Shown: piece after piece, positions 1 to 5,378 of the stretch
Position numbering within the stretch: the stretch's first letter is position 1
Layout: each line of letters begins with the position of its first letter
Assembly (NCBI GenBank): GCA_003449495.1
Contig: DMHJ01000140.1
Location: 1-5,378 of the forward strand
DNA length: 5,378 nt
Direction of reading: 5' to 3'
Source: Clostridiales bacterium UBA8153
GTDB taxonomy: Bacteria; Bacillota; Sulfobacillia; UBA8153
Notes under the pieces: generated by a model
Told to the model about the DNA's origin: nothing
Database searches by the model: none
The model's input: only the letters and a program-made list of their open reading frames with translations
Translations under genes and position numbers: made by a program

Positions 1-11
1 TTAGCGCGCCT

Positions 12-3000
12 TCAAAAGAGCCGGCCTAGCCCGGCCAGGGCGGTGTACGCACCGGCCTGGTCCGGGTCGCCGGCCACTGCCAGGTACCAAACCTGTTCCA
101 GGCTGCTCCCAGGCGGTACCACCTTCCGCTCGGACCAGTCCAGGTAGAGCCCGGCCCCGGGGTTGTCGGCCAGCTCGTAGCTGCCGGTACCGGCCAGCAC
201 CACGCAACAGGTGGGGTGTTCCAGGCGCAGCCAGCCGGTGGCGTAAAACTCGCTGCGTTGTTGGCCGGCGCATCTCCGGCGGCCGTCCGGCAGCACCACG
301 GTGGCCTCCGGCAGGTCCCAGAAGGCCATGAGCCCCATGTCGTCAAGGATGAACGGCGCGCCGGTGGGATTGTGCACCCGGTAGGCGATGGCCACCAGGT
401 TGCTGGCGGGCAGCGTGAGATAGCGGCAACGCCATTCCAGGCCGCGCAATTCGCGGCGGCTCACTCTCCCTCCCACCTCCACGCCCTGCCAGCGGAAGCC
501 GGTGGCGACCGTGCAAGGGCTGCCCGGCCCGGCGTTGCGGTACAGCATGCCGGGATACTCGAACTCGTCAGGATCCCGCAGCACCGGGTGCAGGCCGCCA
601 TGCCAAGGTTTCATGAAATCGTAGCTGCCGGCCTGCGGGTAGCTGGAGCGCAGTAGCTCGTTGCCCGCGGCGCGCAGGCTCACCAACCCGCCTGCGCAGT
701 CCGGAGCCACCACCAGGCGCAGGCGACCGTTGTCCACTGTGAAGAGTCCGCCGTTCCCCTCGATGGAGACTTGCCCGGGGGCTTCGGGCCGGATCAGCGC
801 TTGGCGGTGGGTCTCGCACTGGGCGGGCAGCTCCACGCGGGCCTGCAGCCAAGTGGCGGCAGCGCGGCCGGGGGGAGTCAGGTGCACCGCCGCCTGGGTG
901 GGCCGGTCATAGCATGCACCGCTCACCTGCACGACCCGGGGACTTATCTCCCAGCCCAGACCCACCTCCAGGTGGACCGGCGCGTCCAGTTGCTGGTGGC
1001 GGAGGTTTTCCACGGTAAGGACGCGTTCTCCGGGGGCTCCCACCAGGGCCAGGGCCGGTGGTGCGGGCTGGTCCAGCTCATCATGGAGATGGACGCGGCG
1101 TACCGGGGCCGGGCGCTGGGGTGACCGGGGCTGCTCACCCCGGCGCTGCCAGTACAGCTGGCGTACCGCCGGCCAAGCCCCCGGCAAGCCTGCCACCCTG
1201 AGCCGGGAGACGGCGGCCTTCCCCTGGGCGGGGACGTTCACCGTCTCGGTGAAGGTGACGCTGCCAGCGTCCACCTCCGGCCGGCCTTCCCAGAAAAGGC
1301 CCAAGACGCCCCCGGTGTGCTCCACCGCCAGCCAGGCTTCCGCCCAGTCGTCCTCCGGGAAATCGCCTTCCCAGGCGGGAAACGCCGGTGATTCCACCTC
1401 CTGGCAAACCAGGCCCGCCCGCAAGGGCAAGGCCAGGCCCGTGATGTCCTGGGGCCACACCGGCCGGCGCACCTTCAGCTGGTAAGGGGTGCCGGCCGCA
1501 TTCACCAGCTCGGTGTTAAGTTCCAGGTGCGCGCCGTGAAGTGCCAGCCGCCGGCGTAAAATCAGGCCCGGGTAGGTTCCCGAAGCCGCCTCCAGGTAGA
1601 GAACGGCCAGCTTGCCTTCCAGCCCGCCGCGGGCAGTGGCCCGGCGGGAGGTGAACTCCGAGGGGTAGTAGGGAGGACCGAGGCGGTCACAGCTCAGGTA
1701 CGCTATGGGTTTCCCGGTGACGGCGTCGTGCACTTTCGTCAACTGGCCGGTTAACCCCACTTCCACCCGGAGGGCCTCGCTCTCCAGGTGGGCCGTGCGC
1801 GGGTTGATGTAGGCGATGGCGCCGTCGGGCGCGCAAACGCCGAGAGAGGCCGCTTCGCTCCACAGCAACCTTCCATCGACGGGGTGCTCCAGCCGGGCCT
1901 CCAGGCGCACCGGGCCCGCCGCCTCCGGGGTCAGGACCAGCTCGGTACCCAGGCGCTCCCAGGAACCCAGGTTCACTTCCAACACCGGGATGCCGGAGGC
2001 CGGCCGGGCGCCGTGGCAGTCCCAGTGCAGGCGGCCTACCAGAGGCTCGTCTCGCCGGTTGACCAGCCCCACCCACACCGGCGTGGGCACCTGCACCTGC
2101 AGGCGGCGGGCGGGCCAGACTTCCAGCCGGGCGGGCGCCGTAACCCTCAGGCCGGTGCGCAACTCGATGGCCTGCCCGTCCACTACCAGCCGGCTGCTAA
2201 GGACCGGGGCGGGTTGCCTTTCCTCGGTGGCGGCGACCTCGCGGGCCACTTGCACTTGGGCCCGGGCCTCGCAGCCAGAGGGTACCGGCCCGGCGAAATC
2301 GAGGAGCAACCCGGCCTCGCCCCGGGCCACCAGGGGGACGTCGGAGGCGGTGGTGCCCCTGGCCGTCCAGGTTACGGCCACCCGGTCGCCGGGAGCCGGG
2401 CGCTGGGCTTCCACCCGGCAGGATACGCCCAAGCCGGGTGAGGCCATGGCGGTAATGCCGCCGGACTCGGCGTCAATCACCACCTCCAGCTCATCTCCCG
2501 GGACCTGCCAGCGGTAGATGCAGACCTTCATGCCGTGCCAGCGCTGGTCGTCCGGGGCGATCTCGAGATCGCGCTGCAGGTGACGGTACCAGCAGTGACG
2601 GTGGAAGAACTCCCGGGCCCACTCCTGGTTGAGGATGTGGGGCAGGTAGTTGTGCATGTCCACATGGGTGTCGGGCACCCAGAAGAAGCCGGTCTTCTTG
2701 TACAAGGGCACGGCCTTAAGGTTGGCCGGCCAGGTCATCAGGTCCAGGCGGGCATAGCCGAGGGCGGCCGTCATGTTGATGGTCTGGACCAACAGCCGCC
2801 GGCCGATGCCCTTCCCGTGCCAGTCGGGTCTGACGTTCAAGAGGCGGATGAAGGCGGTGCCGGGCCGCCGGTGGTCTGGGCTCATGAGGGAGAGCCCCAC
2901 CACTTCGCCGCCGGCCTGGGCGATCAGGTCCAGGACGCTGTTGCTCTCTTCCATGAACTCGGCGGCCCGTTCGGGGGTGTAGGTGAGGCCGCCGCCAAAG

Positions 3001-3089
3001 CCCCAGGGCCAGCTCTTGTCGCTGGCGTTGAACATAGCGGCCAGGCCCGAGGCGTGGGCGGGTGAGTAGGGGACGATGGTCACGTGCAC
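12..3089 (-). CDS. GNAT-family acetyltransferase fused to a long multi-domain beta-sandwich (carbohydrate-enzyme-like) region
   Basis: A 1025-residue protein. Residues 1-150 form a GNAT domain, a family that moves acetyl from acetyl-CoA to an amine. Motif A is seen as VRPDWHGKGIGRRLL (86-100), with the pyrophosphate loop at 91-96, and the motif B region as N123...LYKKTGF (129-135). A linker rich in aromatics, with a HCWY motif (165-168), leads to beta-rich sequence: Ig-like segments (about 200-420), a mutarotase-like beta-supersandwich (about 425-650), a NEW3-like Ig domain (about 665-770) and a second supersandwich (about 778-1005). These beta assignments rest on pattern only. No signal peptide or membrane segment is visible, so the protein should be cytoplasmic. 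I chose the GTG at 3087-3089 because the first GNAT strand starts immediately after it and an in-frame stop lies at 3117-3119. A second GTG is two codons inside, and neither has a good Shine-Dalgarno. Most GNATs are only 150-200 residues. The acetyltransferase call is firm; the substrate is unknown. Confidence 0.9.
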   Translation of the reverse strand: MHVTIVPYSPAHASGLAAMFNASDKSWPWGFGGGLTYTPERAAEFMEESNSVLDLIAQAGGEVVGLSLMSPDHRRPGTAFIRLLNVRPDWHGKGIGRRLLVQTINMTAALGYARLDLMTWPANLKAVPLYKKTGFFWVPDTHVDMHNYLPHILNQEWAREFFHRHCWYRHLQRDLEIAPDDQRWHGMKVCIYRWQVPGDELEVVIDAESGGITAMASPGLGVSCRVEAQRPAPGDRVAVTWTARGTTASDVPLVARGEAGLLLDFAGPVPSGCEARAQVQVAREVAATEERQPAPVLSSRLVVDGQAIELRTGLRVTAPARLEVWPARRLQVQVPTPVWVGLVNRRDEPLVGRLHWDCHGARPASGIPVLEVNLGSWERLGTELVLTPEAAGPVRLEARLEHPVDGRLLWSEAASLGVCAPDGAIAYINPRTAHLESEALRVEVGLTGQLTKVHDAVTGKPIAYLSCDRLGPPYYPSEFTSRRATARGGLEGKLAVLYLEAASGTYPGLILRRRLALHGAHLELNTELVNAAGTPYQLKVRRPVWPQDITGLALPLRAGLVCQEVESPAFPAWEGDFPEDDWAEAWLAVEHTGGVLGLFWEGRPEVDAGSVTFTETVNVPAQGKAAVSRLRVAGLPGAWPAVRQLYWQRRGEQPRSPQRPAPVRRVHLHDELDQPAPPALALVGAPGERVLTVENLRHQQLDAPVHLEVGLGWEISPRVVQVSGACYDRPTQAAVHLTPPGRAAATWLQARVELPAQCETHRQALIRPEAPGQVSIEGNGGLFTVDNGRLRLVVAPDCAGGLVSLRAAGNELLRSSYPQAGSYDFMKPWHGGLHPVLRDPDEFEYPGMLYRNAGPGSPCTVATGFRWQGVEVGGRVSRRELRGLEWRCRYLTLPASNLVAIAYRVHNPTGAPFILDDMGLMAFWDLPEATVVLPDGRRRCAGQQRSEFYATGWLRLEHPTCCVVLAGTGSYELADNPGAGLYLDWSERKVVPPGSSLEQVWYLAVAGDPDQAGAYTALAGLGRLF

Positions 3090-3123
3090 AGTTGATGGCG
3101 GCCCGGACGTAACGACTCAGGTC

Positions 3124-3176
3124 CGGCCGCCGCACCTCCCGGTCTAGTTGGATCGTAGCAGTAAAGCCGGCGGCCG
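3124..3176. repeat. 9-bp inverted repeat flanking a possible leftward promoter element
   Basis: CGGCCGCCG at 3124-3132 is the exact reverse complement of CGGCGGCCG at 3168-3176, with 35 bp between the arms. The arms are pure G+C, so chance is a real possibility in this GC-rich DNA. The enclosed stretch contains the candidate minus-strand -10 box (3152-3157), which would suit an operator or a leader hairpin for the GNAT fusion gene. Confidence 0.35.
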
Positions 3177-3179
3177 CAA
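3152..3179 (-). promoter_or_regulatory. Weak candidate promoter for the GNAT fusion gene
   Basis: Read on the minus strand, TTGCGG (3179-3174), a 16-bp spacer and TACGAT (3157-3152) resemble SigA -35 and -10 boxes. The -10 matches the consensus at four of six positions and the -35 at only three. Transcription would start near 3145, giving a leader of about 55 nt before the GTG at 3089. A GGGAGGTG sequence (3140-3133 on the minus strand) lies in that leader but has no start codon at a usable distance. Confidence 0.25.
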
Positions 3180-3311
3180 CCCGAGGCAGCCGGGGCTCTA
3201 GGGTAGTCCAACCAGGACGCGGTGGTGACGTTCCAGCTGGCACCGGACGCGGCATTCGCGCCGCCGTTCACAAAATCCTGCTTACACGTGGCCAAAAATG
3301 AAAGAGGCAGC

Positions 3312-3340
3312 TTGACGCGAGGTCCTACTTCCCGTAAGAT
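3312..3340 (+). promoter_or_regulatory. SigA-type promoter for the ribbon-helix-helix regulator gene
   Basis: TTGACG (3312-3317) and TAAGAT (3335-3340) are separated by exactly 17 bp. Each box differs from the consensus (TTGACA, TATAAT) by one base or two. The predicted start is near 3347, so the mRNA leader would be about 25 nt and include the ribosome site. This is the clearest promoter in the window. It probably also serves the serine hydrolase gene downstream, since no convincing terminator lies between the two genes. Confidence 0.75.
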
Positions 3341-3362
3341 GGTGACAGGAAGGTGACGGGAG
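3341..3362 (+). repeat. Tandem 11-bp direct repeat over the predicted transcription start (candidate operator)
   Basis: GGTGACAGGAA (3341-3351) is followed directly by GGTGACGGGAG (3352-3362). The units match at 9 of 11 positions and their spacing is about one helical turn. They start just after the -10 box and span the predicted +1. Ribbon-helix-helix proteins often bind tandem short sites and repress their own genes, so an autoregulatory operator is plausible. The second unit overlaps the purine-rich ribosome site, and GGTGAC also occurs inside coding regions of this window, so part of the similarity may have other causes. Confidence 0.4.
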
Positions 3363-3365
3363 GGG
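3358..3365 (+). promoter_or_regulatory. Ribosome binding site of the regulator gene
   Basis: GGGAGGGG ends 6 nt before the ATG at 3372 and supports that start. A second purine-rich stretch, AGGAAGGTGA (3347-3356), lies too far upstream for this ATG. It precedes only a GTG in another frame, which is not used by any recognisable protein. Confidence 0.7.
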
Positions 3366-3371
3366 AAAGGG

Positions 3372-3767
3372 ATGGAGCCGACGGAGAAAGCCACGTTCAA
3401 CCTCAGCCCGGTGGATCTGGGAAAGATGGATGTCCTGGTGGCCCAGGGCTTCTACGCCAACCGGACCGACTTTGTGCGCGGCGCGGTGCGGAGACAGCTG
3501 GAACTTCACGAGGACCACCTGGCGCGGTTTGTCGACGCCCACAGCTCCGTGGTGGGCATCGCGTCTATCACCCGCAGGGAGCTGGAGGAGCTGGTTCAAG
3601 CCGGGAAGCGGCGGCGGTACACCGTGGTCGGCCTGGCCATCATCGCCCAGGATGTAGATGCGGATCTGGCCGGCGCCGCCATTGAGGACTTGCGGGTCTA
3701 CGGAGTGCTTAAGGCGCCCGGCGATGTCCGGGAGCGCCTGGGGAACCGCATTACCGGCGCGGGCTGA
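3372..3767 (+). CDS. Ribbon-helix-helix (CopG-like) transcriptional regulator with a repetitive C-terminal domain
   Basis: A 131-residue cytoplasmic protein. Residues 6-45 fit the ribbon-helix-helix fold: a DNA-contacting strand (KATFNLS, 6-12), helix A (about 13-26), a turn, then helix B beginning NRTDFVRGAVRRQL (30-43). Such proteins dimerise through the strand and insert it in the major groove. Residues 60-122 are unlike a plain CopG protein and carry three similar stretches, VVGIASITRREL (60-71), VVGLAIIAQDVD (85-96) and VYGVLKAPGDVR (109-120), at a period of 24-25 residues. This half may sense a ligand or mediate assembly. The ATG at 3372 has a good ribosome site and a strong promoter. 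The serine hydrolase gene follows on the same strand after 99 bp. Target genes and any effector cannot be read; autoregulation is inferred from the repeat at the promoter. Confidence 0.85.
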   Translation: MEPTEKATFNLSPVDLGKMDVLVAQGFYANRTDFVRGAVRRQLELHEDHLARFVDAHSSVVGIASITRRELEELVQAGKRRRYTVVGLAIIAQDVDADLAGAAIEDLRVYGVLKAPGDVRERLGNRITGAG

Positions 3768-3784
3768 GTACCCGCGCCCGCTGC

Positions 3785-3794
3785 CGCCCGGGCG
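3785..3794. repeat. 10-bp perfect palindrome after the regulator gene
   Basis: CGCCCGGGCG is its own reverse complement, with no room for a loop. No T-run follows, so it is not an intrinsic terminator. Its pure G+C composition makes chance likely; it is listed because it sits 15 bp upstream of a longer palindrome in the same gap. Confidence 0.3.
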
Positions 3795-3808
3795 AGCCGG
3801 CAGGCAGT

Positions 3809-3826
3809 CACCGGCTCAAGCCGGTG
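3809..3826. promoter_or_regulatory. 18-bp palindrome (hairpin or operator) upstream of the serine hydrolase gene
   Basis: CACCGGCT (3809-3816) and AGCCGGTG (3819-3826) are exact reverse complements around CA. As RNA it would fold as a 7-bp, mostly G-C stem with a TCAA tetraloop. No T-tract follows, so it does not look like a classical rho-independent terminator. It could be an operator, a processing hairpin, or an attenuating stem between the regulator and hydrolase genes, 40 bp before the hydrolase ATG. Confidence 0.5.
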
Positions 3827-3852
3827 GACCGGGCCTTCAGTTCAGCTATACG

Positions 3853-3860
3853 AGGGGGGA
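3853..3860 (+). promoter_or_regulatory. Ribosome binding site of the serine hydrolase gene
   Basis: AGGGGGGA ends 6 nt before the ATG at 3867 and decides that start. A GGAG directly before the ATG is too close to work as the site. No in-frame ATG, GTG or TTG with comparable support lies just upstream. Confidence 0.7.
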
Positions 3861-3866
3861 ACGGAG

Positions 3867-5378
3867 ATGGAAAGGGAAACGACGGGCGCAACCATACCCA
3901 ACCTGGATGCCTTCGTGGAGGATCAGCTCCAACATTGGAAGGTACCCGGTGTGGCCGTGGCCGTGGTCAAAGACGAGAAGGTATGGCTGGCCAAAGGGTA
4001 CGGGTGGCGAGACCTTGAGCGGGGACTGCCCATGACCGGGCGCACGCTGCTGGCCATCGGTTCATGCACCAAAGCTTTCACCGCTACCGCCATTGCCATG
4101 CTGGTGGAGGATGGAAAGTTGGACTGGGATGAGCCCGTGCAGCGTTACCTACCCCAGCTGCGCCTGAAGGACCCTTGGGCCTCGGCCCGGGTCACCCTGA
4201 GGGATATGGGTTGCCACCGGACGGGCCTACCCCGGTACGACATCATGCTGTTCAATCCCGCCCTCTCGCGCGAGGATATCGTGAACAGCCTGGAACACTT
4301 GGAAGCCCGGCGAGATTTCCGCACCACCTGGCAATACCAGAACTTGATGTACGCCACCATGGGCTATGTGGCCGGCAAAGCGGCCGGTTCCACCTGGGAG
4401 GACCTGGTGAAGGAACGCATTCTCCGGCCGTTGGGCATGGCGGAGAGCAACTTCAGCGTACATGATTCCCAGGCGGCGGAGGACTACGCTCTTCCTTACG
4501 GCAAGCGGGAGGACCAGGTAGAGAGGGTGGAGTTTCTCGAGATCGGGGCGACGGGTCCGGCCGGCAGCATCAACTCCAGCGCGGAAGAGATGGCCCACTG
4601 GGTGACGCTCAACCTGAACCAAGGCAAGTACGAGGGCCGGAGCCTCATATCCCCCGCAGGATTGACCGCGCTCTTTTCTCCCCAGATGATGCTGCCCCAG
4701 GGCCAACGCCACCCGGAACTAGCGTTTTCCAGCTACGGCTTGGGATGGGCCACTAACGCCTACCGCGGGCATACCATCGTCCACCACGGCGGCGGGACGG
4801 CCGGTTTCACCGCCCAGGTGTGCCTGGTCCCGGCGCGGCGAACCGGGGTGGTGGTCCTGGCCAACCTGAGCGACAGCCAACTGCCAGACATCATCACTAA
4901 ATACGTACTCGACTGCCTGCTTGAACTGGAACCCATTGATTGGAGCGGCCGCTACCAGGAGCTGGTATCCCAGGTAGAGCAGGCCCAGACCAAGCAAGAC
5001 GAGACCCTGCGGCTGGCGCGGCGGGCGGGTACCAGCCCAACCCACTCCTTACCGGAATACGCCGGTGTATACCGGCACCCCGCCGCCGGCACGCTGACCA
5101 TCGCCTTGAAAGACCAAGTGCTCACGGGCAAGTACGGCATCATCGACCTGGCCATCACCCACCACCACTACGACACTTTCGAGGTGAAGTTCGCGGTGGT
5201 GGGCACTGCCATGACCATGCTCGCCAACTTCGCCACCGACACCCTGGGGCGCGTCTGCAGCGTGGCCATACCCTTGGGACTGGAGAGCGGCGCCCAGGAG
5301 CTGGTGTTTACCCGGGCTTTTGACCTGTCGATGACCTGCGACCCCCGGTTATACACCGGCGAGTACGAGCTGGCGGGT
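3867..5378 (+). CDS. Serine hydrolase, class C beta-lactamase/penicillin-binding-protein fold (3' end beyond window)
   Basis: 504 codons are open from the ATG to the right edge, so the gene is 3'-partial. Residues 10 to about 355 show the family's catalytic set: SCTK (Ser66 nucleophile, Lys69), YQN (Tyr157, Asn159) and HGG within HHGGGTAGF (His307-Gly309, the KTG/HxG position). The supporting motif CHRTGLP is at 116-122. These enzymes form an acyl-serine intermediate and include esterases, D-aminopeptidases and DD-peptidases; the motifs do not choose between them. A charged linker (about 365-394) leads to a beta domain (about 395-491) with LPEYAGVY and HHHYDTF (432-438), which fits DUF3471. 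YTGEYELAG at the very end looks like the start of a second such unit. No signal peptide or lipobox is visible, so it is probably cytoplasmic, unlike true beta-lactamases. It follows the regulator gene by 99 bp and is probably co-transcribed with it. Confidence 0.9.
   Translation, partial: MERETTGATIPNLDAFVEDQLQHWKVPGVAVAVVKDEKVWLAKGYGWRDLERGLPMTGRTLLAIGSCTKAFTATAIAMLVEDGKLDWDEPVQRYLPQLRLKDPWASARVTLRDMGCHRTGLPRYDIMLFNPALSREDIVNSLEHLEARRDFRTTWQYQNLMYATMGYVAGKAAGSTWEDLVKERILRPLGMAESNFSVHDSQAAEDYALPYGKREDQVERVEFLEIGATGPAGSINSSAEEMAHWVTLNLNQGKYEGRSLISPAGLTALFSPQMMLPQGQRHPELAFSSYGLGWATNAYRGHTIVHHGGGTAGFTAQVCLVPARRTGVVVLANLSDSQLPDIITKYVLDCLLELEPIDWSGRYQELVSQVEQAQTKQDETLRLARRAGTSPTHSLPEYAGVYRHPAAGTLTIALKDQVLTGKYGIIDLAITHHHYDTFEVKFAVVGTAMTMLANFATDTLGRVCSVAIPLGLESGAQELVFTRAFDLSMTCDPRLYTGEYELAG

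Larger units (their letters stand above)
3090..3371. other. Divergent intergenic region between the GNAT fusion gene and the regulator gene
   Basis: A 282-bp stretch separates the start codons of two divergent genes. Its right third (about 3268-3345) is lower in GC than its surroundings and holds the rightward promoter. Its left half is very GC-rich and holds a 9-bp inverted repeat and a weak leftward promoter candidate. Open frames cross it on both strands, but none has a start with a ribosome site or a recognisable protein motif, so I call no gene here. Confidence 0.7.

Noticed and set aside
1788..2517. Long plus-strand frames of 217 and 233 codons antisense to the GNAT fusion gene
   Set aside because: They are typical high-GC antisense frames, rich in Arg, Gly, Pro and Ala, without domains or ribosome sites. 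The minus-strand frame is continuous for 1025 codons.
2716..3255. A 179-codon minus-strand frame that begins upstream of the GNAT fusion start and overlaps its 5' part
   Set aside because: The overlapping part is Pro/Arg/Gly-rich shadow sequence of the GNAT domain, the ATG has no ribosome site, and the unique upstream part shows no recognisable motif. The GNAT frame has full family motifs.
3328..3352. Inverted repeat CTTCC...GGAAG around the regulator's -10 box
   Set aside because: Only 5 bp per arm with a 15-bp gap, easily expected by chance, and one arm is part of purine-rich ribosome-site sequence.
3224..3812. GGTGAC (or GTCACC) recurring at 3224, 3341, 3352 and 3807 as a shared regulator site
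   Set aside because: The same hexamer appears many times inside the coding regions, for example near 1121, 1254, 1716, 2579 and 4601. Only the tandem pair at 3341-3362 stands out.
3825..3852. Possible promoter TGGACC - 16 bp - TATACG just before the serine hydrolase gene
   Set aside because: Each box matches only four of six consensus bases, and transcription would start near 3859, inside the ribosome site. The start would lack a usable leader.
4227..4712. A 161-codon minus-strand frame antisense to the serine hydrolase
   Set aside because: It lies wholly inside a gene with intact catalytic motifs and has no recognisable domain of its own.

Overview
The window is high-GC bacterial DNA with three protein genes around one divergent intergenic region. 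A SigA-type promoter, purine-rich Shine-Dalgarno sequences, and a ribbon-helix-helix regulator of a type I associate with Clostridia-like Firmicutes suggest a GC-rich, possibly thermophilic Firmicute. This is an inference from style; nothing here fixes the taxon. I see no RNA genes, mobile elements or CRISPR arrays.

Left region (12-3089, minus strand): one very large gene for a 1025-residue protein. It has an N-terminal GNAT acetyltransferase domain followed by about 850 residues of beta-rich sequence. I read that part as Ig-like segments, a galactose-mutarotase-like beta-supersandwich, a NEW3-like Ig domain and a second supersandwich. There is no signal peptide, so a cytoplasmic acetyltransferase carries modules normally seen in carbohydrate-active, mostly exported enzymes. 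This is the most unusual object in the window.

Centre (3090-3371): a 282-bp divergent intergenic region. It holds a strong promoter for the rightward gene (TTGACG, 17-bp spacer, TAAGAT) and an 11-bp direct repeat across the predicted transcription start. A weaker possible leftward promoter lies inside a 9-bp inverted repeat.

Right region (3372-5378, plus strand): a 131-residue ribbon-helix-helix (CopG-like) regulator whose C-terminal half has three V-x-G repeats. After a 99-bp gap with an 18-bp near-perfect palindrome comes a serine hydrolase of the class C beta-lactamase/penicillin-binding-protein fold. It has SxxK, YxN and HxG motifs and a DUF3471-like C-terminal domain, and runs off the right edge.

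A plausible reading is that the regulator controls itself and perhaps its neighbours through the repeats beside the two rightward genes. The hydrolase would act on an ester, amide or peptide, and the GNAT fusion might acetylate or bind a sugar-containing molecule. No substrate can be read from the sequence, and no known pathway ties the three genes together.
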